Shown: one piece after another, positions 33,301-44,699 of the stretch
How the letters are laid out: every line of letters starts with the position of its first letter
Numbering within the stretch: the first letter of the stretch is position 1
DNA from: Cenococcum geophilum 1.58
Taxonomy: Eukaryota; Ascomycota; Dothideomycetes; Gloniales; Gloniaceae
Length of the DNA stretch: 64,000 bases
Assembly: GCA_001692895.1 (NCBI GenBank)
Contig: KV748192.1
Coordinates: 744,001-808,000 of the forward strand
Direction: 5' to 3'
The notes under the pieces: model-generated
The model's database searches: none
Seen by the model: only the letters and a program-made list of their open reading frames with translations
What the model was told of the DNA's origin: nothing
Translations under genes and position numbers: made by a program

Positions 33301-35119
33301 AGAACTATTTTATTTTACCTATAAATAGTACTATTTCTAGCTTAATAGTAATATAGATAGTCTCTCCTTCTATATCTTACCTTAGTTGCAGCTAAAAGAG
33401 GTCTATAACTAAGGATTTTCTTTTTTTAAATTATTAATGCGGTTATTACCCTACTTATTTTTCTAATAGGATCTACCTCTAGAGTTTTTTCTTAACTTTT
33501 TAGAGTGTTTCTATATAGGTACTAGATAGGTATTAAATTAGCCTTAGGAGTCTTTTCCATTACTTAAAGCCCCTAACTTTAACCCTTCTAAAGTTCTTTT
33601 TAAGAATAGCTTCTTTAAAGGTTAGGTCTGCCCTATATTACTACTAAAGTGCCTATGCTTTTAGTAACCCCCTAGCTTCTTACTAAAAAAGGTTTAGTTC
33701 TTTACTATATCTTTAACGTTTAAAACCGCTTGTTTAAAATCTGTATATATAGTAATCCATAATAGGGCTCCTATGCACTTTATTTTATTATAAATTACTA
33801 GCTTAATTCTAGCCTAAATAAACACAATTTTTTTTCCTTTTTATAAATACTACTATTCTTATTTCTAAAGGGCTCTAAATCTATCTATTAAGTATAAGTT
33901 TCTATAAAGTTTATAAACTAGCGGAAGTTATAGCGGTTAAGCTATATCCTATTCTAGAATAGCTCTATGTTATTATATTATATAATATATAGGTCTTAAG
34001 TCTATTTCTTTAAGAAGGTTTATAGCTATAGCTATATAATAATTTACTCTTTATTAAGCTAATTAAGTATAATCTAGCGTATACGCTCTTTAGTGTTATC
34101 TTATATTATTAGCATCTTAAAGAAGTTATCTACCTTATAAACCCAATTATCTAACTGCTGGGCGTTAGGTCTATAGCGGAGTTTTAAACTACTAAAGGCC
34201 TTAGCTAGTTAGTCTATATCCTTTCTCTATTTATAGCGTAGATAACTCTCTAAGTCTTCTATACCTTCTTAGGTAGGTACTAGGTAGCCTTTAGAAAGCC
34301 CTTAGCCTTAGCTAGGTTATAAAAGATTTTATTTAGCCTAAATTAAGCTCTACTAGATTGAAACCTGCCCCTAGAGGTTTCTAATATATTTATTAGTGGC
34401 TTCTTCCTATATAGCTTCTAAGAGCCTTATAGTAGCTTCCTAATATCTATTTTAAAGATAATTAGTTTAGGGCTTTTAACTTTCTAACCTTAGCTTTAGG
34501 GAAGCTCCGACTATAGAGGTAGTATTAGTACTAGTAGCTAGTATAGATTTCCTAATAAGGCTTAGGTTTTAAGTTAATAGTTAGGTTAAATTACTTAAAG
34601 GGGTAGGCCTACTTAGCTTATAAGTAGTCTATATACTATTACTATACTAATTATAGGCCGGTAGTCTTCCGGGAGGGTTCTGGTTAGGTCCCTAGTTAGA
34701 TATATTAATATATTTCTCTAGCATTTTTAGCTTAAAGAAATATCTTAGAGTTACCTTTAGCGCTTAATCTTCTAATTAGCTTAGGTAGGGCTAGAGGGTT
34801 TTTAGTTACTTTTTAATAGTGTTATAACCGGTATAAAGGGTATCTACGTTTTTTTTGCGGTAACTATAGGTGTATAAGAGTCTTTAAACTCCTAAAGCAT
34901 CTAGGTATTAGGGCTCGTTCGGCTATCTTACCTAAAGGTTTATATTATTGTAATCTCTTACTATTAAAGGGACCTTCCTGCCTTTGCGCGACGGCTTTCT
35001 ATAAGGTATCTATAGAGTTTCCATTTAAGTTATTATAAGATTTTAAAGGAGGATAGTGGTTATAAATAATCTAGTTCTTAAGCCAGCTGCCCTTTTTAAT
35101 AGAGTAGGAAGGATTTAAA
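33301..35119 (-). pseudogene. L gag region and leader
   Basis: The region between the 5' LTR and protease by position. The leader just inside the LTR reads TTTAAATCCTTCCTAC on the minus strand, like that of E. A gag-type frame is broken by many TAA/TAG codons, and I could not read a clean zinc knuckle. The call rests mainly on position in the element. Confidence 0.5.
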
Positions 35120-35335
35120 TATAAGGGGGCTTTATAGATAGGGGGCTATAAGGCATAATTGTGGAATAGAATAGATTAGTAAGAGAGACGAATTTTTAAG
35201 GAGGTAAGGCCTCTAGGATTATAGAGACTATATACTATAGGTATATGCCTCTAGTATATAACTGGCGACTATTTAAGGGGTATTTAGGGGTTGTTCTAAG
35301 GGTAACCTAAGGTGACCGCAATAATATCCCTTATA
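35120..35335 (-). repeat. L 5' LTR (216 bp)
   Basis: Plus-strand ends TATAAGGGGG and ATCCCTTATA form the short inverted terminal repeat (RIP forms of TG..CA). Sequence outside 35336 is M integrase; sequence inside 35119 is the L leader. The partner LTR is outside the window, so the limits depend on homology with M and on the E-like leader. Confidence 0.7.
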
Positions 35336-37568
35336 CTATACTTTATTATTACTAATAGGGGCAGTATCTTTATAAGCCAGTACTAGTTAGACTTATACTT
35401 CCATTTAAAAATAGACTACTATTATAGTATAGCTTTCTATTTATAAACGGATAGGTAAATAGAACGCTAGAATTAAGAACTAAAGTCTTACCTATAAATA
35501 TATTTAAACTACTAGTAAGATAAGTAGTATAAGCTACTTCTGTATATAGAGTACGCTTATAATTTAAAGCAATATATATTATATAAGTATACACTAATTT
35601 AGATTGCCTATAGCGTCTAACTATTTAGGTTTAATAGTATACCTAATAATTACTAGCTAAGGCCGTATAATTAGTTATAGAATCCTACTAGAAAGTCTAA
35701 AGACATCTATTAAAGAGTATAAAAATACCTCTAGGAATAAAAGAAGTAATTAAAGTATATAAAGTAGAGCCTATAGGACGCCTAAGAGCAGTAGAGACTC
35801 TAATATAACTATAAATACTAGAATAAGCATTTTAGAGTAGGCGATAAGGTTCTATTATATTTAACAAATATTAAGACTTGTTAACTATTAAAGAAGCTTA
35901 ATATATGATACCTAGGTCCCTTTTAAGTTAAGGAATAAATTAGTAAGCTAGCCTACTATCTCTAGCTACCCCTATTTATAGCCTATATATATCTAGTGTT
36001 TTATATAAACCTACTAGAGCTATAGTATAGACTATTACTAGAAAAGAACTTCCGTTTAGGCCTAATTAAATACCTTAAGGTAGCGGGTGAGCAGTATAAG
36101 GTTAAAGCTATACTATATTATAAGTTTATTAAGAACAAGCTTTAATATAAAGTTAAATAGCTAGGCTAGGCTACTAAAAACTCTATATAGGAACCGAAGA
36201 ATTATCTTAATTATTGCGAAGATATTTGAAAAGAATATTAGGACTAAGGTCTATAATCTATAAATTATAAAAAGCGCTCTAATACTATAGTATTATCGCG
36301 ACCTATAAAGAAAGCTTATAAAAAGAGTAAATAGGTTAAATTGGATATAAAATAGACAGGCTCTAAAAACTATAAGGATTAGGGCTATAGCCTAAGGTAG
36401 AATAGGCCCTCAGCCTTTTTTTTATATATAGTATAGAATTAATAGGGCATTTTACTAGAATTGTATTCCTATTAATTAATCTATGCTAGGAATATTGTTT
36501 TTAGGGCTTTTAAGCCCTTTCTAAAAGCCTTTTAAGGCCTTTTTAAGCACCTAATTAAGGTCCTTAATTGCTACTATATATAAGAATAAATCTTAAATAC
36601 CTAATCTAAAAAACTACTATGCCTTATTCTTAGGAGCAGGATTAGTATTTATTGGGCTATTAAGTAATAGCTAATGAGAATAGGATCTAGGCCCCTTAGT
36701 AGGGGTATAAGTAGGTATAAAAATAAGGGTAGGATAATAAGGTGTAGCTAGGGTAGAGATCCTTAAACGCTTAATACTAATATTAGGTCCAAACTAATAC
36801 TAATAAAGCTCTTACGCCGTAAGCTTATAGTTAATAAAGATACGCTTAAGCCTAGAATAAATAGAGATGTTAGCTAGCTAGTATAGTCTAGAACTACTAA
36901 GACCTTACTATAGTAACTATTAGTTACCTATTTACTAGGTACCCAAAGGGTAACTTACCTAATAACGTATTATATTATACTTTTTTTAAAACTTAACGCG
37001 TATACACGAACTCCTTTCTATAGTATATAGCGACCTTCTTCTTATTACCCCTATCTCTTACCCTATCCTTAATATACTAACCTTACTCTTATCTTAGGCG
37101 TTATTAGCTAGCTTATTAGAAATTATAGGTAGTATAAATAGCTGTAATATAGTCTTAAATTTAACTAAAACGTTTAATATTAGCGCTAGATTAAGATAAA
37201 GCCTAGGCGATATAGTAGTTAAGGATATTAAAGAATCGTTACTACTTAGGCCTAGGCTATTAAAGCTTAAAGTTAGTAATAGAAATCTATTAAGAATAGA
37301 AAAGCTTACCTTAATATAACTGCCGCTCTTAGTACGTATATATTAATTATAAGGACTAAAGGTATTAGATTTAATATAGTGCGTTTTATTATAAGCCTCT
37401 AGAATCCTATTATTAGATTTTTAGCCTTTTAAAGATATATATATAAAATTATTTAGGTAAGACTAGCACTAGTTATAAGTTAGTAAAGGTTAGGGCTTTA
37501 TATATAAAGGTAGGGCTAGAATACGCTATAGAATTTACTTAAAAGAGTATTTAGTAAGAGAATAAAGA
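35336..37568 (+). pseudogene. Gypsy element M, 3' part: integrase end, chromodomain, 3' region
   Basis: M enters inside the integrase core (FISQY.LDLYFHLKIDYYYS, about 35360-35420). It continues through the integrase C-terminus to a chromodomain at about 36120-36240 (YKVK.LG.ATKNS, EPKNYLNYCEDI). From about 36420 to 37568 it matches the unknown 3' region of L in reverse complement. L is inserted at its left edge and I at its right edge, so both M ends are missing. M is the oldest layer in the window. Stops are RIP-type. Confidence 0.78.
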
Positions 37569-38400
37569 TATTACAGACCTTATATTAGTAGTAGTAGAAC
37601 TACTAAAAAGAGATATAAACGGACTAGTAGTAGAAGTACGGGAGGTACTAAAACTAGTTAAATTATAAAATAATGGATAGCTAAGTTACGTAGCTAGTTA
37701 TATTATAAGTTTAAAACGTAGAAATATAGGAATATAGGAACGTAATATACCGATATACTAATGTACTAGTATATTTAGTACATTTCTTAGGCGTAGTATT
37801 ATGTATTTAAAGGACCACAGTCCCTACTTAGATAGTTCTCTTCTTTATAATAAATCTTAGAATATAATTAGAGTTAATCTATTAGGCCACCACTCTACTA
37901 GTTATTATTATATTATTAACTTCTTATTTACCTAACGTGTTTTATAAGCAAGCCGTTAGCCTTAAAAACTTACTAAAAAGTAAAAAATCCATATCTCAAT
38001 ATCTTAACAACCACTTAATAATAAATTTTAATAATTTAGATTTAGACTTTTATATATACTTTATAACTTCTATATAAGTTATATAGTATATAGTTTAGTA
38101 GTTTTTAAGATATAGCGATTTAGGGGCTAAAATAAGGCTAAATCGCTATCTCTTAAAAACTACTAAACTATATACTATATAACTTATATAGAAGTTATAA
38201 AGTATATATAAAAGTCTAAATCTAAATTATTAAAATTTATTATTAAGTGGTTGTTAAGATATTAAGGTGTGGATTTTTTACTTTTTAGTAAGTTTTTAAG
38301 GCTAACGGCTTACTTAGACTAACGGCTTGCTTATAAAATACGTTATATACTTAGCCTATTAGTAAGTCTACTATAGTATTTTCTATAAGGCTTTATTATA
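37569..38400 (+). repeat. I 5' LTR with internal MITE
   Basis: Starts TATTACAGACC and ends GGCTTTATTATA. Without the MITE and the duplicated TA it is about 421 bp, like the J LTR. The preceding bases AAAGA (37564-37568) belong to M and are the expected target site. Confidence 0.87.
37935..38343. mobile_element. Foldback MITE copy 2 (409 bp)
   Basis: A palindromic element centred near 38130 (AGGGGCTAAAATAAGG), flanked by TA at 37933-37934 and 38344-38345. The ends read ACGTGTTTTATAAGCAAG / CTTGCTTATAAAATACGT. The core arms match copy 1 (15806-16250), but the outer 50 bp diverge strongly. It has no coding capacity and is inserted in the LTR of I. Confidence 0.9.
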
Positions 38401-38512
38401 TATTTACTACCTAGTTATAGTATTAATAAAGTTAAATAATATATTACTAAAAGTAGTGGTTATAATAACGTTAACAGTAATAACTATATTAAGATTAAGT
38501 AATAATACTAGT

Positions 38513-38935
38513 TATAATAAAGCCTTATAGGAAATACTACGGTAAACTTATTAATAGGCTAGGTATATAGATAATAATAAGTTAATAACGTAATAATAAC
38601 TAGTAGAGTAGTTACCTAATAGATTAACTCTAATTATATTCTAAGATTTACTATAAAGAAAAGAACTATTTAGGTAGGGACTATAGTCCTTTAAATATAT
38701 AATACTACGCCTAAGAAATACTTAAGTATATTAGTATATTAAATAGTCTAAGTATATAACGTTTTAATAGATTTTATAGATTCTATATTTTAAACTTATA
38801 ATATAACTAACCACATAACTTAGTTACTCCTTATCCTATAGTTTAACTAATTCTAGTACCCCCTATACTTCTACCATTAGTCTATTTATATATCTCTTTA
38901 ATAGCGCTACTACTACTAATATAATGTCCGTAATA
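38513..38935 (-). repeat. J 3' LTR (423 bp)
   Basis: The reverse complement runs from TATTACGGAC (38935 side) to GGCTTTATTATA (38513 side) and matches the I and H LTRs. The purine tract (GGAGGGGGATAG on the minus strand) adjoins its inner edge at 38936-38950. Confidence 0.88.
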
Positions 38936-39247
38936 CTATCCCCCTCCTCTTTATCTTTATCCTTAAAGATATCCCTTATCTTTAAGTTGTCTACTAAAGG
39001 TATAACGTTCCCATCGTTAATTTAATAACCTTTATTATTTCTAATACCTTTTATTAAATCTTCTATATCTAAGCGTTATGCTTATATAATTTTAACGATT
39101 TTTTTACTAGGTAAAATTATTCTTATTATATGGAGAAGAAGTTAGTATATATTACAATTACGGCTCCGTTTAGTCGCTAACCTTCTTTTTATACTAATTG
39201 TACGCGAGCGAACATGCGATTATCCTATAATATTCGATCTGTCTCTA
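38936..39247. other. J 3' untranslated region
   Basis: Colinear with 16700-17026 of H and 28470-28795 of A. No sense gene is seen. It would be the upstream (promoter) region for the antisense frame that starts near 39248. Confidence 0.5.
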
Positions 39248-39640
39248 ACGCTAAGTATACGCGTCTTATTGGTCTTTAAAGTCTCTAACTTCCTTATCTA
39301 ATTTATTATAGGGTCCTATATTTAATCTGCTGCTATAAAGCTTAATAAAGAGCTCTTACTAGCTTTAGATAAACTTTATTATTCTTATAAAGTAAAGTAA
39401 AAGGTTATAAAAGCTTAGTAATAGGCTACTAAGGCTTACCTAGCTACATCCATTTAGCTACTCCGCCTTAAAAAGGTTTATAAGAAAGTACGCTCTAAGA
39501 AGTTTTATCTTATTAAGTAAGGTCTCTATAAGCTTAAGGCTAAGGAGGCTAAAAAGGATTTTAATTAAGATAAGGTAAAAATAACTAATACGCTAGTAAT
39601 AGATCCCTTAGACAATCTGGCTCATCTATTACCCTTAATT
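39248..39640 (+). pseudogene. J copy of conserved antisense reading frame
   Basis: This frame is on the plus strand, opposite to J pol. From the start-equivalent codon (ACG at 39248, ATG in B) it reads LSIRVLLVFKVSNFLI, then NKELLLALDKLYYSYKVK and LKKVYKKVRSKKFYLIK.GL, then KLKAKEAKKDFN. About seven TAA/TAG codons all fall at Gln positions. The similarity to A, B and H is visible at protein level (LKKVYKKVR..., LIKQGL). It converges with the chromodomain end of J pol near 39650. Function unknown. Confidence 0.62.
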
Positions 39641-39649
39641 AATCCTTTT

Positions 39650-40654
39650 ATCTTTAGCTCCTTTTTAATATTACCTAACCTATTTTCCTCTAATACCTTT
39701 CCTATAGCGTTTTCTAAGTTCTATAATAGTTCTTAAGTAGTCTTATTATAACCTATTTACTTTATTTTATATTCTATTTTATTATTAATATCCTTATAAC
39801 TAATAATCTTTAAAACTTACTATTTATCTTCTTTTTGCCCTCTATATATATCTACCTTATAAATTAGTGGCTTAATATTCCTATATACTAGCTCTAGCAT
39901 TGCGATATACTATATAGGGTAGATCTTTATTTTAGTTAGTAGGTTTAATTTAAATATAACCAGTAAAATCCTTTATATAATTTCGAAAGGTTCTAATCTA
40001 ATATAGTTTAATTTCTTACTTAGTCGTTAACTCTTAAAATTTTTATATAGTAGCTATACTTTATCCCCCTCCTTAAAATCTAGTCCCTTAGATCTCTTAG
40101 CGTTATAGTACCTTTTTATCCTTTCTTATACTATCTTTACTAATTCTATAAGGTCTATATAAAGATTTATTAGTATCTTTATTCTTTCTTTAGCTATACT
40201 ACTTATTTTCTTTACTTACTATAGTAATAATAATATTCTTAGCTTATATCCGTAATTTGCCTTAAATAGTAATATACCTATTTCTTTTTATAGTGTTATA
40301 TTATATACAAATTATATAACTAGTAATAATAATACCTAATTATTCTATATATAATTACTATAATACCTTAAATACTATTCTAGCGTCTAATTTAATCTTT
40401 CTATCTATTTGTCTGTCTGCGGGTAATATACTATTAATATTACTACGCGAATCCCTTATTCCGCTAAAAATACCTCCTAAAATGCTACTATAAATCCTAG
40501 ATCTCTATCTAATATAATTTTACTTAATGCTCCGTACCTTATAAATACTTCTTTAATATAGATTTTAGTAATATCTTCTACTAAGATTTCTTCTATATAT
40601 GCTATAAAGTAGACCTATTTAGTTAACTTGTCCACTATTATAAGGATTATATTA
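39650..40654 (-). pseudogene. J pol: integrase and chromodomain
   Basis: The minus strand parallels A 27110-28060. The chromodomain-like end is at about 39850-39700 (KADIYRGQKEDK, SYKDINNKIEYKIK). The integrase C-terminus is at about 40100-39900. The core, with DRDPRF and PQTDGQTER equivalents, is at about 40530-40390. LINE2 interrupts the core start at 40655. Stops are RIP-type. Confidence 0.78.
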
Positions 40655-40655
40655 A

Positions 40656-41215
40656 CAGAGCAGACGACCTCCACTACAACCAGTCTGCCGCAGGGCAGAC
40701 GACCTTCCTCTAAAAACCGTCTGCCGCAGGGCAGACGACCTCCACTACAACCAGTCTGCCGTAGGGCAGACGACCTCCACTACAACCAGTCTGCCGCAGG
40801 GCAGACGACCTCCACTACAACCAGGTCTGCCGCAGGGCAGACGACCTCCACTACAACCAGTCTGCCGCAGGGCAGACGACCTCCTCTACAACCCGTCTGC
40901 CGCAGGGCAGACGACCTCCTCTACAACCCGTCTGCCGCAGGGCAGACGACCTCCTCTACAACCCGTCTGCCGCAGGGCAGACGACCTCCTCTACAAACCC
41001 GTCTGCCGCAGGGCAGACGACCTCCACTTACAACCCCGTCTGCTGCAGGGCAGACGACCTCCTCTACAACCCGTCTGCTGCAGGGCAGACGACCTCCTCT
41101 ACAACCCGTCTGCTGCAGGGCAGACGACCTCCTCTACAACCAGTCTGCTGCAGGGCAGACGACCTCCTCTATAACCAGTTTGCTGCAGAGCAGACGACCT
41201 CTACTGCAACCGGTC
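40656..41215 (+). repeat. 35-bp hairpin minisatellite, about 16 units
   Basis: Units of 35-36 bp each contain GTCTGCC-GCAG-GGCAGAC, a perfect 7-bp stem with a 4-base loop, plus GACCTCCTCTACAACC or GACCTCCACTACAACC. Variation is mostly in the spacer and in CCGCAGG/CTGCAGG. The array creates an artificial long open frame of Arg/Pro/Leu-rich repeats. It lacks RIP damage. Being palindromic within every unit, it may form cruciforms. Confidence 0.93.
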
Positions 41216-41252
41216 CACGGCTGTCGCGCTATAGGTNATNANACTATAGAGN

Positions 41253-41296
41253 ACCGCAGGCGTACCGCAGGCGCACCGCAGGCGTACCGCAGACGA
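41253..41296 (+). repeat. Short tandem repeat ACCGCAGGCGT
   Basis: Four units of 11-12 bp (ACCGCAGGCGT / ACCGCAGGCGC / ACCGCAGACG) directly after the minisatellite and related to its CCGCAGG core. They are probably degenerate edge units of the same expansion. Confidence 0.75.
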
Positions 41297-41860
41297 TGCA
41301 CTGCTAGGGTAGCTATAGTAGGGGATAGGGGAAGGGGGCCGGCCCGTGTTACTTTAGCACGTTAAATATAAGGTGTATAGGCGAATTGGTGTTTATACCC
41401 TATACAAGACAACCTCGTGAAAATTTTCCTATGGGAGTGGGTTTACGTAACGAGGTTCGCCCTTATAAAATACCCGTTTTCTAGAGCGTAAATCTAGGAT
41501 TAGTAGGTTACTTTTAGGGAGAGTACCTACTAATTACTAATTCCCTACCTATTTCTTTAGCAAGGAGAAGGAATAGGGTACAGAATTAAACAGTTATATG
41601 GGGGTAATTGGTAGCTACTTTNAAGCTAGTAAGCTATATGGTTTCTCTTATTCTTATATATAAAACTACGTTAAAAATCCACCTTTTAGAGCGCTTTTTC
41701 TACTCTAGGAACGGCAGAATACGGCAGAAATAGATAAAAGAGCTAGGATTTTCGTGTAATTTTCTTAGTGTAAACTGGACCATAGTAAGCAAAATATCAG
41801 GATAAAACACCAATAGGCTAGGACTCCCCTAGTATTTAAAAACGGGCCGGAGTGTCCACT
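41297..41860 (+). other. LINE2 unique body, no gene seen
   Basis: About 560 bp of moderate G+C content without a long frame, zinc knuckle or RT motif. It is not similar to LINE1 ORF1. No pol III A/B boxes could be recognised with confidence. Confidence 0.5.
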
Positions 41861-41994
41861 TAGCTACTAGTACATGTTAAGCTGCCTAGGAAGATTTATA
41901 TATATAGAACTATAGCGCCATAGCCTAGAGGCTGCATGCGCAGTATTGTACGTAGTATAATACAATGGATATAAAAAAAAAAAATAATAAAAAA
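41861..41994 (+). repeat. LINE 3' tail shared with LINE1
   Basis: TAGCTACTAGTACATG through GAGGCTGCATGCGCAG to a long A-rich tail. It matches 31954-32083 almost base for base, differing chiefly by transitions. Confidence 0.87.
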
Positions 41995-42732
41995 AAGGAT
42001 TATATTATACTTCTATCCGGTAATAGAATTTCTTAACTTTAGTAATTTAATAATAAAGTCCTATAATATAACCTCCTATAGTTTCTCTAGTATTTTAATA
42101 GGTTATAGCCCTCTATATGGCTTATACCTTATTAGTTTATTCCTTTAATAATCTAAAAACTCTTTTATTACTTTTCTAGTAATATTCTAGATTCCTTTAA
42201 TAATATAAGCCTATTACTCCATTGTGTCCTTAAATTATTCCCTTATAGAAATCTTCTATAAAATATTCTGCTATGATTTTTAGGATATACTTTACTTTTT
42301 AGTTCTTATATATATCCATTTATAGATCTTTTAGTTATACTTTTAGAATTCTCTATACTTAAAAGCTTTCTAGTGTCTTATAGACTCTTCTTAGTTTATT
42401 ATTTTCTTAAGTTGCTATTAGCTTAGGGTAATTATATCCAATTAATCTATCCTTGTCTTTGCGTAGTATAGCTCCTAATAGTTTCTTATTATTCTATAAT
42501 TTAGCCTTTCTACTAAGTGCGTCTGCTCTTACGTTTTTAGTTCCTTTAGTATACTAAATCTTAAAATAGTAATCTATAAGTATCTCCGCCTATCTAATCT
42601 ATGTTTAATTAAGTTTTTTTGTTATTAGGAACCCTATTAAGTTCTTATAGTCTATCTTAACTATAAATAGTTTTTCTACGCCTTATAAGAATGCTCTTTA
42701 TTCCTTAAGTGCTATAACTATACCTAATAACT
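41995..42732 (-). pseudogene. J pol: integrase N-terminus and RNase H fragment
   Basis: The minus strand parallels A 26340-27100. The integrase zinc-binding region and its flanks are at about 42400-42050. The RNase H block near 42720-42560 (ALKEQ.AFL.G.EKLF) is cut by D at 42733. The target duplication TAACT is at 42728-42732. Confidence 0.78.
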
Positions 42733-42925
42733 TATCACGGAACCCTACCATAGGGGCCTCTATAGGAGAGCCCTGTGCTCTTGCATATACCTTACGTACA
42801 GCTTATATTAGCTACGCGTAGGTATATCACCTCCTTGCGCCCTCGACCCTTACAATTGATCGCGTAACGTCTTATAGACTCCTCAAATACATACGCTCTG
42901 TAGCCACTACCCCTGTCCCGTAATA
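42733..42925 (+). repeat. D 5' LTR (193 bp)
   Basis: Begins TATCACGGAACCC and ends CCCGTAATA (RIP forms of TG..CA). It is colinear with 63801-63993. Confidence 0.93.
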
Positions 42926-42999
42926 TTACGTTACGCCTTTTTTACTACTAACGCTTAGCCTACAACTAATTTTACGTCTCTATAATACTGCAGACGCTG

Positions 43000-44640
43000 C
43001 TAAAAGCAGCGTATCTATAAGTTACCCTACTCTATACTTCTAAGGAGCCCATAATAGTAAGACAATATTCCTTACTAGCTACTATATTAAACCTAAAGAA
43101 TAATCTAATACCTATACTTAACCTACGCCGCCAATCAACCCTAGGAGAATTCGATTTATTAGCCCTAGTTATAACCCCTAAGGGGAAGCCTAGTGGCTTA
43201 AGAGATTATAATAACCTTAATAAGGTAGGTATCAATAATATCTTATTCTTTATTAACGATATAACTACGGATAAGTAAGCGGAAGGGCTATTACCTATTA
43301 AGATTAAAATATAAGACGCTAAGATGTTTATAAAAATAGTAGTATAAGAACCCAATAAATACTACCGCCTTTTATAGAACTACTACCTAAAGCTTATACG
43401 AGCTAAGATGCGTACTACCTAAGATTATAATATTATTTAAGACCTATAAGCTTATAAGGCGCTCGCTAATAATACACGCTAAGAAACTAAAGATAACCTC
43501 CGCCTATTTAAACGCGACGTTTAACGGTTAAAGAAGGCTAAGATTATACTTATTGCTACGGTTACTAAAAAGAAGGCATAATTAAATACCTATAATCTTA
43601 ACTTAATAAGTATATTTATAATGACGCTAAATACCTCTTTACTGCATATAACGTCACCTAAGTCTTTATACCCCTGGCAACCTTACCTACTTAACACTTA
43701 ATAGAGGATTAGCGCTAAGCAGCTTTACCTAATAGGAACCCCTACTAGAGCGGCAATAATAAAAGCTATAATAATTAAACCTAAGCTATTATTATAGGGT
43801 CTAATATACGTTACCCTAATCCCCTAGTTTTCTAAGGAGACTATAAGGAATATAGCCACTAAAAGATATAAATCCGCGAGAAACTAACTTAGAGCGCCTA
43901 CCTTTTTCCTATAGAAGATACTAAGATTAGCTATATTATTAGGTAAATAAAGGGTATACTATTTAACAGACTCTTTGCCTAATAGGAGATTAACAGCCCC
44001 TAGAAGTGGTAGTTCTACTAGGAAGTCCTTAATAATCTTAACCTAATATACCGCGACTATAACCTATTAGCCACCAGCTAAGCTAAACTACGTGCCCTAA
44101 AGATAAGCCCTACTAAATTATTTAATAAATTTTATATTAAATTCTAGGAATATATAGAAGCCCTTACCTAAAATAATACTAAAGACTAGGAGGACCTCCT
44201 TAAAAAAGTTACTTATTACCTTAGTTACGTAGCCGCTAGCTATAACTATAACGATGTTTATAATATAGTAGCAGCTCTATAGAAGATTAAATAATAACTA
44301 AATTAGATTATTATTACTAACTTTTACCTAAAGACCTCTCTATAGAAGCCCTCTAAGCCTATTAAACCTATATATACTAAGCTACCAACGCCTACTACTT
44401 TAAGTACTACCGGAGCTAATATTGATTTCTCTATACTAACCTTTCTATAAAAACTCCTAGATAGAGAGCGCGAGCTACTTTAGAAATTAGGACGCTACTA
44501 TAGATACTATTAAAAAAGCTATTACTGTAATAACCTAAATTGCCTAATAGCTAGGTTTAGTAGCTGCCGCCTAACGCCTAACCTAATACCCTAAATACTA
44601 AATACGTTACTACGCGCTACTACTATATAAGATAAAGACG
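43000..44640 (+). pseudogene. D gag with zinc knuckle
   Basis: The frame is readable with RIP reversal. The N-terminal part (about 43030-43900) includes GEFDLLALVITPKGKPSGL. A gag-capsid part is at about 43960-44320 (NRLFA.QEINSP.KW, LFNKFYIKF.EYIEAL). A C-terminal zinc-binding stretch is at about 44490-44590 (GRYYRYY.KSYYCNNLNCLI, with Cys partly replaced by Tyr). The frame appears to shift at least once between these parts. Limits are approximate. Confidence 0.65.
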
Positions 44641-44699
44641 TAGTAATAGTAGTAAAATTATATATAGAAGCGGAAAACGCTAAGTCCTAGCCTTAAGTT

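Larger units (their letters stand above)
17434..35335 (-). mobile_element. Gypsy chromovirus L (minus), hosting H, A and LINE1
   Basis: A minus-strand Ty3/gypsy element with its 5' LTR at 35120-35335. Gag is at roughly 34760-33400 and RT is split by LINE1. RNase H is split by element A (target duplication CTATA at 21265-21269 and 29221-29225). Integrase (about 20950-19600), chromodomain (about 19140-19030) and a long 3' region follow. The 3' LTR is not in the window because H is inserted at 17433 and L continues left of it. L is the same family as M: 17434-19940 is the reverse complement of 35338-37568 with many transitions. Confidence 0.83.
37569..38512 (+). mobile_element. Gypsy element I, 5' end only
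   Basis: A 5' LTR of the H/J subfamily (37569-38400, including MITE copy 2), followed by 112 bp of leader and gag start colinear with A (TACTACCTAGTTATAGTATTAA). The gag start codon at 38441 reads ATA where A has ATG. J is inserted at 38513, so the rest of I lies beyond the right edge of the window. Confidence 0.85.
40655..41994 (+). mobile_element. LINE2: LINE-tailed insertion with G+C-rich minisatellite body
   Basis: A 1,340-bp insertion in J integrase, flanked by the 13-bp direct repeat AAGGATTATATTA (40642-40654 and 41995-42007). It ends in GGATATAAAAAA plus an A-rich tail. The last 134 bp are the LINE1 tail. The body is a 35-bp minisatellite followed by about 650 bp without a recognisable gene. 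It is conspicuously richer in G+C and CpG than everything around it. Target duplication, A-rich end and shared tail indicate target-primed insertion by LINE enzymes. N bases occur at about 41237-41252 and 41622. Confidence 0.78.

Noticed and set aside
35095..35120. tRNA T-arm-like TTTAAATCC at the E and L leaders as a tRNA gene or pol III box
   Set aside because: Only nine similar bases, no cloverleaf; it is simply the leader shared by the two related elements.
35370..35594. 74-codon minus-strand frame
   Set aside because: Shadow of M integrase, which matches L integrase on the plus strand.
40656..41215. CRISPR-like array of short repeats
   Set aside because: There are no unique spacers: the whole 35-bp unit repeats head to tail. 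The context is a eukaryotic transposon nest.
40628..41365. 245-codon open frame rich in Arg, Pro and Gln
   Set aside because: It is a by-product of the 35-bp G+C-rich minisatellite; it starts in J sequence, crosses the insertion border and has no domain.
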